64,000 nt of DNA from JBQTII01 sp052388275 (GCA_052388275.1 JBQTII010000081.1:4583-68582), one strand, 5' to 3'. Shown: positions 1 through 7,188, counted from the first letter of the stretch. The notes: a model not told the origin generated them from the letters alone. Numbers and translations are program-made.

Positions 1-1
1 G

Positions 2-250
2 TACCGCGAGGTCGACACCCCCTGGTCGGCCAAGGGCATCGTGATGCGCAGGGTGCTCGAGGCCGCCGGTACCCGACTGCAGGACACCACCGACGGGCTG
101 CGCCTGGTGGAACGCGACGCAAGCTGGGCAATGGTGCTGCCCGACCCGGCGCAGGCGAGCACGCACGTCTGGGCCGAGGCAGATACTCCCGAGGCCGCCG
201 ACGCCTTGCTCGCGCACTGGTGCGCCGTCGTGTCCGCCGCGAGGGTGTAG
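2..250 (+). CDS. C-terminal fragment of a mannose-1-phosphate guanylyltransferase / phosphomannomutase-type fusion
   Basis: The reading frame is open from the left edge and ends at a TAG at 248-250, so only about 82 C-terminal residues are visible. They contain TPWSAKGIVMR and, later, SWAMVLPDP and THVWAEA. I recognise these as the tail of the actinobacterial protein that joins a nucleotidyltransferase domain to a phosphomannomutase-like domain, which in related genomes lies just upstream of the DUF881/small basic protein genes. Such proteins are thought to supply activated sugars for cell-envelope glycans. The catalytic domains are outside the window, so the identity rests on the tail and on gene order. 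Confidence 0.6.
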   Translation, partial: YREVDTPWSAKGIVMRRVLEAAGTRLQDTTDGLRLVERDASWAMVLPDPAQASTHVWAEADTPEAADALLAHWCAVVSAARV

Positions 251-272
251 GGATGCATGCGACGATGCGGAC

Positions 273-1130
273 GTGAGTGCCCAAGGCCCGACATCGGAGC
301 CGGCACCGCGACGTCCCGACGCGAGCATGAGCCTGCTCTCGGACCTGATGACCAATGCCCTGGACGAGGGGTACCGCCGCCAGGCCGCGCGCGGGCCGGC
401 CCAGACTTCCGCGCCCGCCGGCGCAGGCCGGCCGGTGGTGATGGTCGCTGTCTTCGCGCTGGCCGGGCTCGTGCTGGCCACCGGAGCCGCCCAGACGCAG
501 GCGAGCGCCCCGTCCGTCGCCGAGGATCGCGAGCGTCTGATCGAGCGTGTGCTGGTGCGCACCGAGGCTGCCGACCAACTCCAGGGAGTGCTCGTCGCCC
601 TGCGCTCGGAAGTCGACCGCCTGCGTGACGACGCGCTCGCGGCGACTTCCGCGGGCGGTGCGGCGAGCACGGAGTTGGAGCTGCTCGCCACCCTGGCCGG
701 GGTGAGCCCGGTGCGCGGACCGGGCATCAAGGTGGTGGTCGAGGACGCACCCGAGGACGTTCAGCGCAGCGACGGCGCGTCCGGGCGCGTCCTGGACTCC
801 GATCTGCAACGTCTGCTCAACGGGCTGTGGGCGGCGGGCGCGGAGGCTGTGTCGGTCAACGGACAACGCCTGACCCAGCTCAGTGCGATCCGCGCGGCCG
901 GGGACGCGATCCTCGTCGCCTATCGTCCGTTGAGCCCGCCGTACGAGGTTCTCGCGATCGGACCGCCTGACGATCTCGAGGTCGACTTCATCGACGGCCC
1001 CGGCGGGCGGTGGTTCGCCACGCTGAAGGGCTTCGGCATCCGCTTGGATGTGACCCAACAGAAGAACCTGTTCCTGCCCGGTGCCTCCGGGGTCAGCTTG
1101 CGGGTGGCGGAGAGGAAGAACACCTCGTGA
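273..1130 (+). CDS. DUF881 family membrane-anchored protein (first copy)
   Basis: A 285-residue protein with one transmembrane helix at about residues 54-72, a short coiled-coil-prone stretch at about 83-115, and a C-terminal DUF881 domain beginning near GPGIKVVVEDA. The bulk of the protein should lie outside the membrane. I chose GTG 273; ATG 327 (MSLLSD) is a reasonable alternative. The molecular role of DUF881 is unknown; it is found in Gram-positives beside the small basic protein and, in actinobacteria, upstream of gcvH and garA, as here. Its stop codon overlaps the next start (GTGA), so the two are probably translationally coupled. The second DUF881 gene just downstream is a divergent paralogue with the same layout. 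Confidence 0.85.
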   Translation: MSAQGPTSEPAPRRPDASMSLLSDLMTNALDEGYRRQAARGPAQTSAPAGAGRPVVMVAVFALAGLVLATGAAQTQASAPSVAEDRERLIERVLVRTEAADQLQGVLVALRSEVDRLRDDALAATSAGGAASTELELLATLAGVSPVRGPGIKVVVEDAPEDVQRSDGASGRVLDSDLQRLLNGLWAAGAEAVSVNGQRLTQLSAIRAAGDAILVAYRPLSPPYEVLAIGPPDDLEVDFIDGPGGRWFATLKGFGIRLDVTQQKNLFLPGASGVSLRVAERKNTS

Positions 1131-1459
1131 TCGCGGCGCTGGGTCTGGCCATCGGGATCACCATCGGGCTGCTGGTCGAACCGTCGGTACCGCTATGGCT
1201 GCAGCCCTACCTGCCGATCGCGGTGGTCGCAGCGCTCGATGCGCTCTTCGGGGCACTGCGGGCACTGCTGGACGGCATCTTCAGCGACAAGGTGTTCGTC
1301 GTCTCCTTCATCGCCAACGTGCTGGTTGCCGTACTGGTGGTGTTCATCGGCGACCGTCTCGGCGTCGGGGGACAGCTGACGACGGGCGTCATCGTGGTGC
1401 TGAGTATCCGAATCTTCTCCAACGTGGCTGCCATACGACGGCACCTGCTCTCGGCCTAA
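1127..1459 (+). CDS. sbp: Small basic protein (DUF1290 / sbp), integral membrane
   Basis: A 110-residue protein that is almost wholly hydrophobic, with about three membrane segments (near residues 2-20, 24-45 and 55-75, then a further hydrophobic tail). It matches the small basic protein family by size, by the conserved run PLWLQPYLPIAVVAALDALFG and by its place between two DUF881 genes. The GTG start at 1127 overlaps the TGA of the upstream gene by four bases. An upstream in-frame extension to 1010 would lie inside the DUF881 gene and lacks hydrophobic or family-like sequence, so I rejected it. Function is unknown. Confidence 0.85.
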   Translation: MIAALGLAIGITIGLLVEPSVPLWLQPYLPIAVVAALDALFGALRALLDGIFSDKVFVVSFIANVLVAVLVVFIGDRLGVGGQLTTGVIVVLSIRIFSNVAAIRRHLLSA

Positions 1460-1463
1460 CGCC

Positions 1464-2435
1464 ATGGACCAAGGGCAGGAAGGGCGCAGGGGCACGGACG
1501 GTGTCCCGGCGACGGCTGCGGATGACGCCAGCTTCGACTACGGCGCAGATTTCGAGCCCCGCGAGGACGAGACGGTCCTGATCGACGGCCGAGCCTATGG
1601 CGCAACCAGGACGTCGGCCGCGCCCGAGTCCGCGGCGCCGGCCGAGGTGCCGGCCGGGGGCGAGGCCGAGGCCGCCGGCGCCGCGGCGCAGGCGCCGGTA
1701 GTTCCGGATGCCGGTTTGCGCAAGCTGGTCGGCGCGCTGCGCACTCGCCGGGCACGCGGCACCCAGGTGGTGATCGCCGTGCTGTGCGCCTTGCTCGGTT
1801 TTGCCGGTGCCGTCCAGGTTCGACTGCAGGCCGACGATTCGACGTTTCGGACCGCTCGCCAAAGTGACTTGATCGCCATCTTGGACGACCTGGGTGATCG
1901 CTCCGACCGGCTCGAGCTCGAGATCCGGGACCTGGAGCGGCGACGCTCGGAGTTGCGCTTCGGTACCGACCGTTCCAAGGCCGCGCTGACCGAGGCCCAG
2001 CAGCGGCGCACCGCACTGGGGATCCTGGCGGGCACGGTGGCCGCCAAGGGACCCGGGATCACCTTGACGATCATCGATCCGGCGCGCAAAGTCGACGCCG
2101 CGGTGCTGCTGGACACCCTGCAGGAATTGCGCGACGCGGGTGCGGAGGCTGTGCAGATCAATGACGTGCGGGTGGTGGCCGGCACCGACTTCCTCGACGG
2201 GGACCCGGGGAGCGTGCGGATCGGCGGGACGCTGGTCTCGGCGCCGTATGAGTTCCGGGTCATCGGGGAACCGGAAACGTTGGGTCCTGCGCTGCGCATC
2301 CCCGGCGGAGTGTTCTCGGTCCTCAACGAGCGGGGGGCCAGCGCCGATGTGCAGACCCGTAAGCAGGTGGTGATCGACGCTTTGCACCAAGCGCGACCAC
2401 CCGAGTTCGCCCGCCCGGTGGATGCGCCAAACTGA
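1464..2435 (+). CDS. DUF881 family membrane-anchored protein (second copy)
   Basis: A 323-residue protein. The first 100 residues are acidic and Ala/Pro-rich and look disordered; one transmembrane helix follows at about 101-118, then a charged coiled-coil stretch (about 132-165) and the DUF881 domain beginning near GPGITLTIIDP. The C-terminal half resembles the first DUF881 protein (AGAEAVQIND against AGAEAVSVNG), which shows they are paralogues, but only this copy has the long N-terminal extension. It starts four bases after the small basic protein gene ends, so the three genes form one transcription unit. The role of the family is not known. Confidence 0.85.
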   Translation: MDQGQEGRRGTDGVPATAADDASFDYGADFEPREDETVLIDGRAYGATRTSAAPESAAPAEVPAGGEAEAAGAAAQAPVVPDAGLRKLVGALRTRRARGTQVVIAVLCALLGFAGAVQVRLQADDSTFRTARQSDLIAILDDLGDRSDRLELEIRDLERRRSELRFGTDRSKAALTEAQQRRTALGILAGTVAAKGPGITLTIIDPARKVDAAVLLDTLQELRDAGAEAVQINDVRVVAGTDFLDGDPGSVRIGGTLVSAPYEFRVIGEPETLGPALRIPGGVFSVLNERGASADVQTRKQVVIDALHQARPPEFARPVDAPN

Positions 2436-2439
2436 GCTC

Positions 2440-2868
2440 ATGTCTGCCACTGTGCCTTCCCCCGATGAAGCCTCCCCCGATGAAGCCTTCCCCGAGCATC
2501 TGAAGTACACCGCCGAGCACGAATGGGCATCCCCTGGAGACGACGGTGCTGTTCGGGTCGGAATCACCGATCACGCCCAGTCCCAACTCGGCGACATCGT
2601 GTTCGTGTCACTGCCCGAGGTCGGCGCCGCGGTAAGCGCGGGCCGGCCGTGTGGCGAACTCGAGTCGACCAAGAGCGTGAGCGAGATCTATGCCCCGGTC
2701 TCCGGGGTGATCACCGCCCGCAATGCCGCCATCGAGACCGCGCCGGAACTGGTGAACGCGGAGCCGTACGCCGGCGGCTGGATGATCGAGATCGCGCCGA
2801 CCGATCCTGGAGCGCTCGCCTCCTTGATGTCCGCTGCGCAATACGCCGCCTCGCTGGGTAGTAACTGA
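2440..2868 (+). CDS. gcvH: Glycine cleavage system H protein
   Basis: A 142-residue lipoyl-carrier protein. GcvH shuttles the aminomethyl group between the P, T and L proteins of the cytosolic glycine cleavage system. The lipoylation site is visible as GELESTKSVSEIYAPVSG with the modified lysine at about residue 78. The start ATG at 2440 lies five bases past the upstream stop; an in-frame ATG at 2422 overlaps DUF881 and is less likely. The N-terminus carries a near-repeat (SPDEASPDEAFPE) from a duplicated 15-base unit. No P, T or L protein gene is present, which is usual because in M. tuberculosis gcvH (Rv1826) also sits apart, beside garA. Confidence 0.95.
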   Translation: MSATVPSPDEASPDEAFPEHLKYTAEHEWASPGDDGAVRVGITDHAQSQLGDIVFVSLPEVGAAVSAGRPCGELESTKSVSEIYAPVSGVITARNAAIETAPELVNAEPYAGGWMIEIAPTDPGALASLMSAAQYAASLGSN

Positions 2869-2888
2869 TCCGTTCGGAAACCCCCGCG

Positions 2889-2940
2889 TTGACCGCGTTC
2901 AGCGCAGCCCCTAGGTTCACATCGACCTCAACCTCAGGTT
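2889..2940 (+). promoter_or_regulatory. Candidate promoter and palindromic operator ahead of garA-ftsR
   Basis: TTGACC at 2889-2894 and TAGGTT at 2912-2917 are separated by exactly 17 bases, a good match to a housekeeping actinobacterial promoter. A perfect 11-base palindrome, AACCTCAGGTT (2930-2940), lies just past the predicted transcription start, where a repressor could act. The 133-base gap between gcvH and the FHA gene fits a separate promoter. Assignment of a regulator is inference; the MerR protein encoded two genes down is one candidate. Confidence 0.5.
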
Positions 2941-3001
2941 GCGGTCGAGGTGTTGCCCCTCCCGCACCAACCACCGCGGGTCCCGCGGCGAGAGGCCGGT
3001 C

Positions 3002-3529
3002 ATGCGCTTCTGCACCCAATGCGGCTATCACGCAACCGATGACGCGCGATTTTGCGCGAGTTGTGGTTCCGCGCTCGACAGCGCGCCGAACGCCGACGGC
3101 TCCGACGTCACCTCGAGCATCTCCTTGCAAGGGCTGGAGGTGGAGGCGGAAGCGGGGTTACTCTCCCCGGGAGATCAGGCCGCGGTCGATGCCCTGCCGC
3201 CCGGCTCGGCCCTGCTCATCGTGCAGCGCGGGCCGCAGTCCGGCAGCCGTTTCCTCCTCGACGCGGCCAAGATCAGCGCGGGCCGCCACCCGGACAGCGA
3301 GATCTTTCTCGATGACGTCACGGTCTCCCGGCGGCACGCCGAGTTCGAGCGGGTCGACGATGACACCTATCAGGTCCGCGATGCCGGCAGCCTGAACGGC
3401 ACCTACGTCAACCGTGAACGGATCGAGGACCCCGCCGTGCTCTCCGGGGGCGACGAGGTCCAGATCGGCAAGTACCGCCTGGTGTTCTTCGCCTCCTCCG
3501 CCGGCGCGGGGCCGGAGAACGGCACGTGA
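3002..3529 (+). CDS. garA: GarA-like FHA domain protein with N-terminal zinc ribbon
   Basis: A 175-residue protein. Residues 4-21 form a zinc ribbon (C4, C7, C18, C21), followed by a linker with the serine/threonine cluster SDVTSSISL and an FHA domain (about 70-160) with the phosphopeptide-binding residues R95, S109, R110, H112 and N132. GarA/OdhI proteins bind and inhibit 2-oxoglutarate dehydrogenase and act on glutamate metabolism until phosphorylated by PknB or PknG on an N-terminal ETTS motif. The TSS at 37-39 sits where that site is expected. The start at 3002 (ATG, MRFCTQC) follows a GAGAGG-type ribosome site. Gene order gcvH-garA-MerR matches M. tuberculosis Rv1826-Rv1828. The zinc ribbon is absent from the mycobacterial protein. 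Confidence 0.85.
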   Translation: MRFCTQCGYHATDDARFCASCGSALDSAPNADGSDVTSSISLQGLEVEAEAGLLSPGDQAAVDALPPGSALLIVQRGPQSGSRFLLDAAKISAGRHPDSEIFLDDVTVSRRHAEFERVDDDTYQVRDAGSLNGTYVNRERIEDPAVLSGGDEVQIGKYRLVFFASSAGAGPENGT

Positions 3530-4224
3530 GCGCCGCCATGCCCTCTCGTGCGTACATGAGCATCGGTGAGGTGCTCGCCATGCTCCGTCCGGATTTCCCG
3601 GACGTCACCATCTCCAAGATCCGCTTCCTGGAGGCCGCCGGCCTCGTCGAGCCCGAGCGCAGTCCGGCGGGCTACCGCAAGTTCTCCGTCGTGGACCTGC
3701 AGCGGCTGCGTTACGTGCTGACTGCGCAGCGGGATCACTACCTGCCCCTGCGAGTCATCCGTGATCAACTTGACGCCATTGCCCGCACGGCCAACCTCGA
3801 GGGCGCTCCCGAACCGAGCGCGCCCGCGCAGCCGATTGACATCAGCATCCCTGCCCAACGCTACGACCGGGCCGGAATGCTCGCCGCGTGCGGGCTGGGG
3901 GACACCGAGCTGGCCGAGGTCGAGGCCGTCGGGCTGCTGGGTCGCCGGCGCGGGGGCACCTACGACTCCGATGACGTCACCATCGCGGTAATCGTGGCTC
4001 AGGTGATCCGCAGCGGGCTCGACGCCCGCCATCTGCGGGCCTTCAAGGGCGCCGCAGCTCGCGAGGTCGGTCTGGTGGTGGGTGCCCTGGAGCCGCCCGC
4101 CCGTCGCAGTGGGACCCTGGCCCGAGAACGTAGTGCGGGCGCCGCCGCCGAGCTGGCCGCCACGTTGATGCGCCTGCATCAGGCCCTGGTGACGGCGGGG
4201 CTTCGTCGCGAACTCCTGCCCTGA
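3526..4224 (+). CDS. ftsR: MerR-family regulator, FtsR / Rv1828 type
   Basis: A 232-residue regulator with an N-terminal MerR winged helix (MSIGEVLAMLRPDF through RLRYVLTAQRDHYLPL) and a C-terminal domain unlike metal-sensing MerR proteins: no metal-binding cysteine cluster is present. The sequence and position match Rv1828 of M. tuberculosis, whose Corynebacterium homologue FtsR activates ftsZ; that role is known for the family and inferred here. The GTG start at 3526 overlaps the TGA of the FHA gene (GTGA), which implies co-expression with it. ATG codons at 3538 and 3556 are alternative starts; the latter begins directly at the helix-turn-helix. Confidence 0.8.
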   Translation: MSAAMPSRAYMSIGEVLAMLRPDFPDVTISKIRFLEAAGLVEPERSPAGYRKFSVVDLQRLRYVLTAQRDHYLPLRVIRDQLDAIARTANLEGAPEPSAPAQPIDISIPAQRYDRAGMLAACGLGDTELAEVEAVGLLGRRRGGTYDSDDVTIAVIVAQVIRSGLDARHLRAFKGAAAREVGLVVGALEPPARRSGTLARERSAGAAAELAATLMRLHQALVTAGLRRELLP

Positions 4225-4249
4225 ACATGGCGCGGGCCGGGCCGGTACT

Positions 4250-4732
4250 GTGACGGATGTGAAGCCGCTAGAGGTCGTTGGCGTACGCGTGGAAATGCCG
4301 GCCAATCAGCCGATCGTCCTGTTGCGGGAGTCCGCCGGCGAGCGCTACCTGCCGATCTGGATCGGAGCGGTGGAGGCTACCGCGATCGCCTTCGCCCAGC
4401 AGGGCGTCGTCCCGGCCCGCCCGATGACCCACGACCTGATGCGCGACCTGCTCGCCGCGCTCGGGCACGAACTGGAGCAGGTACGGATCACGGACCTGCG
4501 CGACGGCGTCTTCTACGCCGAACTCGTCTTCGCCGACGGGGTCGAGGTCAGCGCCCGGCCTTCCGACGCCATCGCACTAGCCCTGCGCACCGGGACACCT
4601 ATCTTCGGCAGTCCGCTGGTGCTGGACGAGGCCGGGATCGCCATTCCGGACGAGCAGGAGGACGAGGTCGAGAAGTTCCGCGAGTTCCTCGACCAGATCT
4701 CACCCGAGGACTTCGGAACCACAGGAAGCTGA
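4250..4732 (+). CDS. Bifunctional nuclease domain protein (DUF151 / BFN)
   Basis: A 160-residue cytosolic protein of the DUF151 family. Recognisable features are YLPIWIGAVEATAIAFAQQG, PMTHDLMRDLL and ARPSDAIALALRTGTPIF, followed by an acidic tail. Some DUF151 proteins have been reported to cut both RNA and DNA; the actual substrate in bacteria is not settled. It corresponds to Rv1829 in M. tuberculosis and lies 25 bases after the FtsR-like gene on the same strand, so it is probably in the same operon. I chose GTG 4250; the next GTG at 4259 would remove three residues. Confidence 0.85.
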   Translation: MTDVKPLEVVGVRVEMPANQPIVLLRESAGERYLPIWIGAVEATAIAFAQQGVVPARPMTHDLMRDLLAALGHELEQVRITDLRDGVFYAELVFADGVEVSARPSDAIALALRTGTPIFGSPLVLDEAGIAIPDEQEDEVEKFREFLDQISPEDFGTTGS

Positions 4733-4824
4733 GCTGTCCTCCGCTAATCCGAAGACAATTCGGTCCTTCACCCACATGCGTCACCCCAGTAACACGGCCC
4801 CCACGTTCGGCGCGGCGCGTTGCG

Positions 4825-4853
4825 TTGACGCTCTCCGAAGCCGGGCTTACCGT
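4825..4853 (+). promoter_or_regulatory. Candidate housekeeping promoter for the second MerR gene
   Basis: TTGACG (4825-4830) and TACCGT (4848-4853) are 17 bases apart. Transcription would start near 4860, leaving a leader of about 35 bases with AGGAG at 4881-4885 ahead of the ATG at 4895. It lies in the only sizeable gap (162 bases) of the block, which suggests the last MerR gene can be expressed separately. Confidence 0.45.
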
Positions 4854-4894
4854 CATGAGGGAAACATCGCCGGTGTAATTCGAGGAGCCCGAAG

Positions 4895-5491
4895 ATGAGC
4901 GGCACGCAGGACACGTCCGTCAAGGGCGGCGCAGTGGACGCCCGAGCCGTCCTCGCCGCGGGCAAGCAGGGGCTGCTGTTCGAAGCCGACTACTCCGGCG
5001 CCCCGCACGACGTCGGGTTTCGCGGCCCGACCGCGTGCTCTGCGGCCGGCATCACCTACCGCCAACTGGACTACTGGGCCCGCACGGGCCTGGTGGAGCC
5101 AAGCATCCGCCCGGCCACCGGCTCGGGCACCCAGCGCCTGTACGGCTTCCGTGACATTCTGGTGTTGAAGATCGTCAAGCGACTGCTCGACGCCGGGGTC
5201 TCGCTGCAGCAGATCCGCCAGGCCGTGTCCCACCTTGCCGAGCGCGGCGTTTCCGATCTCGCGACGCTCACCCTGATGAGCGACGGCGCCACCGTGTACG
5301 AGTGCGGGTCGCCCAACGAGGTCGTCGACCTGCTCCAAGGCGGCCAGGGCGTTTTCGGGATCGCGGTGGGCCGGGTGTGGCAGGAGGTCGAGGGTTCACT
5401 GGCAAACCTGCCCGGCGAGCGGCCTGAGGTGGCCGCCGAGGACTCGCACAGCGATGAACTTGCCGCTCGCCGTGCCCGCCGGATCAGCTGA
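4895..5491 (+). CDS. MerR-family transcriptional regulator, Rv1830 type
   Basis: A 198-residue regulator with the winged-helix domain at about residues 45-115: GITYRQLDYWARTGLVEPS is the recognition helix region, followed by RLYGFRDILVLKIVKRLLDAGVSLQQIRQAV. A C-terminal ligand-like domain follows (ECGSPNEVVDLLQGGQGVFGIAVG). It has no cysteines placed for metal binding. Order and sequence match Rv1830 of M. tuberculosis, a regulator of largely unknown targets. It is the last gene of the left block and converges on rskA, with a bidirectional terminator between them. Confidence 0.8.
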   Translation: MSGTQDTSVKGGAVDARAVLAAGKQGLLFEADYSGAPHDVGFRGPTACSAAGITYRQLDYWARTGLVEPSIRPATGSGTQRLYGFRDILVLKIVKRLLDAGVSLQQIRQAVSHLAERGVSDLATLTLMSDGATVYECGSPNEVVDLLQGGQGVFGIAVGRVWQEVEGSLANLPGERPEVAAEDSHSDELAARRARRIS

Positions 5492-5511
5492 CGCCCGAGA
5501 GCTCACCGGGG

Positions 5512-5556
5512 ACCCAGCACCCACCTACCCAGCACCCACCTACCCAGCACCCCTCC
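5512..5556. repeat. Three tandem copies of a 15-base unit
   Basis: The unit ACCCAGCACCCACCT is repeated at 5512-5526 and 5527-5541 without change, then at 5542-5556 with the last bases altered. The array sits between the MerR stop codon and a terminator hairpin. It is too short and unspaced for a CRISPR and codes for nothing obvious; it looks like a small slippage-prone tandem repeat. Confidence 0.8.
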
Positions 5557-5566
5557 CCCCTGAAAA

Positions 5567-5599
5567 CAGGAAAGCCCCGGATACCCCGGGGCTTTCCTG
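5567..5599. terminator. Bidirectional intrinsic terminator between MerR and rskA
   Basis: A perfect 14-base-pair stem (5567-5580 with 5586-5599) closes a five-base loop. On the minus strand the stem is followed by TTTT, giving rskA a classical terminator; on the plus strand only a GC-rich stem with no T tract follows, which is common in actinobacteria. The flanking genes converge on it. Confidence 0.85.
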
Positions 5600-5624
5600 C
5601 GGGGTGGCTGTGCGGGAAGGCGGG

Positions 5625-6374
5625 TCAGGCCGCCGTGGCCGGGATCGGGAACGAGAGCACCGGTGCCGTCGTCGGCTGCACTGCGCCACCCTGGCGTTCG
5701 ATCGTCACGGCGAAGCTGGTGGCCTTGCCCGGTCCGGAGATCAACCGTGGCGCATGTCGGCCGTTCGACGGGGTGAAAGTCCCCACCGAGGTCGCGCCCT
5801 TGGCATTGATCAACCAGAGCTGGTAAGTCCGCTCGTCCGGCAGGTCACCGAGACCGCGGGAGACAAAGACCATCCCGCCGTCCTGGCGGGACATGGTCAG
5901 CGACGCCACCGCGCCGCCGCCGGCCGTGGTCAAGGTCTGCGAGTCGTCGGCCGTCGCCAGCGCCGCGATCTGCGCACTCTCGCGGCGCAGGTCGGAATTC
6001 TCCTGGTGCAGCGCGGTCGCGTAGGCGCCCAGGCCGATGCTGAAGACGGCCAGACATGCCGCCACCGACAAGCTCGCCCGGCGAACTCGAGTTGAGCCGC
6101 GACGTGACTCGACATGCTCGGCCAGCGAAGCGAGCACCGGCGGCAACTGCCGCGTCGAGGCGATCTCGGCCATGACGTTGGCACGCAGGGCCGGCGGGGG
6201 AGTCTCGGACGCGGCAATGCCCAGCAGGGCCGCGGTCTCGGTGAGCTCGCGGACCTCCTGGCGGCAATGCGCGCAACGCTCCAGGTGGGTCTCGAACGAG
6301 GTCCGCTCGGCCCCGGCCAACGCGCCGCTGGCATAGACACCAGTCAGCATGTGCAGCTCGCTTCGCTCGCTCAT
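5625..6374 (-). CDS. rskA: Anti-sigma factor, RskA type
   Basis: A 249-residue single-pass membrane protein. The cytosolic N-terminal domain has the zinc-binding anti-sigma motif H30-x3-C34-x2-C37; a transmembrane helix spans about 101-121; the external domain contains TYQLWLINAKGATSVGTF, typical of the RskA (anti-SigK) C-terminal domain. Such proteins hold their sigma factor at the membrane until cut by site-1 and site-2 proteases. It lies downstream of sigK, separated by a 27-codon ORF whose stop overlaps its ATG (ATGA). The first six residues, MSERSE, come from a repeated DNA element, so the natural coding region may once have begun at M9. Confidence 0.9.
   Translation of the reverse strand: MSERSELHMLTGVYASGALAGAERTSFETHLERCAHCRQEVRELTETAALLGIAASETPPPALRANVMAEIASTRQLPPVLASLAEHVESRRGSTRVRRASLSVAACLAVFSIGLGAYATALHQENSDLRRESAQIAALATADDSQTLTTAGGGAVASLTMSRQDGGMVFVSRGLGDLPDERTYQLWLINAKGATSVGTFTPSNGRHAPRLISGPGKATSFAVTIERQGGAVQPTTAPVLSFPIPATAA
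6357..6374 (-). repeat. MSERSE start element, copy 1 (at rskA start)
   Basis: An 18-base element, read on the minus strand as ATGAGCGAGCGAAGCGAG, supplies the ATG and first codons of rskA. The same 18 bases occur unchanged at 6437-6454 and in a close variant at 30061-30079, each time with ATGA forming a stop/start overlap with the upstream gene. Confidence 0.85.
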
Positions 6375-6454
6375 GTCGAGTCTCCGCTTCGCATAAATGC
6401 CTGCTCGCGGAGCCTCGTCGTGTTCATGGCATGTGACTCGCTTCGCTCGCTCAT
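6371..6454 (-). CDS. Putative 27-residue ORF linking sigK and rskA
   Basis: A 28-codon frame beginning MSERSESHAMNTTRLREQ. Its ATG overlaps the sigK stop (ATGA at 6451-6454) and its own TGA overlaps the rskA ATG (ATGA at 6371-6374). It therefore bridges two translational couplings exactly. It has no recognisable domain. It may be only a ribosome relay created by the repeated start element, or a small peptide; nothing in the sequence tells these apart. Confidence 0.4.
   Translation of the reverse strand: MSERSESHAMNTTRLREQAFMRSGDST
6437..6454 (-). repeat. MSERSE start element, copy 2 (at the sigK stop)
   Basis: Identical over 18 bases to the copy at 6357-6374. It overlaps the last codon of sigK so that the ATG of the element and the TGA of sigK share bases. 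It starts the 27-codon ORF. Confidence 0.85.
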
Positions 6455-7068
6455 GCCGTCACCCCCAAACAATCCCGCAAGCGAATGAGCCCGTCGCGCA
6501 TCCGCGTCTTGATCGTGCCGAGGGGCACATCCAGCAGCTCCGCCACCTCGCGGTAGCTGTACCCCCCGTAATACGCCAATCCCACCGACTCGCGCTGCAG
6601 TTCGGTCAAGGATCCGAGACAGCGGCGAACGGCCTCCCGCTCCAGCCTGGTCTCCACACCCTCGGCAACGACGTCGTACTCCGCCTCGAAACTGCGACCG
6701 GCCAGCCGCTTCACTCGTTCGGCCGAGGACTGCTCCGATCGGACCCGGTCCACAGCCCGGCGATGCGCCATCGTCATGATCCACGCCATGGCGCTGCCCT
6801 GCTTCTCGTCGAAGCGGGAGGCGGACTTCCAGACGTTGATCAGGACTTCCTGGGTGACTTCCTCGGATTGGGCGGGATCGCGCAACACCCGGCGCACGAG
6901 ACCGTAGATCGGCCCCTGCGTGCGGGTGAACAGGGCCTCGAACGCACTCTCGTCGCCCTTGGCGACCTTGACCATCAGATCCTCAAGCCGCTCCACCGGG
7001 GCGACCGGCTGCGCGGAGCCGACCGGCTGCGCCGAGCCGACCGTGCGCAGTGCTGGCCGTTCGCTCAT
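6451..7068 (-). CDS. sigK: ECF RNA polymerase sigma factor, SigK type
   Basis: A 205-residue ECF sigma factor. Region 2 is at about 33-105 (FEALFTRTQGPIYGLVRRVL, then QEVLINVWKSASRFD) and region 4 at about 145-200 (LTELQRESVGLAYYGGYSYREVAELL, then GTIKTRMRDGLIRLRD). The zinc anti-sigma gene rskA follows after an 84-base ORF, the standard SigK/RskA pairing; in M. tuberculosis SigK controls mpt70/mpt83. The N-terminus has a short repeat, GSAQPVGSAQPV. The gene lies 120 bases after a lipoprotein gene on the same strand, so the lipoprotein may be part of the same unit. Confidence 0.9.
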   Translation of the reverse strand: MSERPALRTVGSAQPVGSAQPVAPVERLEDLMVKVAKGDESAFEALFTRTQGPIYGLVRRVLRDPAQSEEVTQEVLINVWKSASRFDEKQGSAMAWIMTMAHRRAVDRVRSEQSSAERVKRLAGRSFEAEYDVVAEGVETRLEREAVRRCLGSLTELQRESVGLAYYGGYSYREVAELLDVPLGTIKTRMRDGLIRLRDCLGVTA

Positions 7069-7188
7069 CGTGCCCCTGACGCCGCCGGTGGGAAAGCTCC
7101 ATCTCTCGTCATCAGGTTCGGCGCAGGCGCGGGCCGGGATTGGTCAGCTTCGCTCGAACTGTGAGGTCCCTCCCACCTGGTCAGGGCC

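Noticed and set aside
1389..2567. 392-codon minus-strand frame opposite the second DUF881 gene
   Set aside because: The plus strand has a membrane helix and DUF881 domain in operon context; the antisense frame is compositionally a shadow.
5512..5556. Possible CRISPR-like array
   Set aside because: Units are 15 bases, contiguous and without spacers; no cas genes are present.
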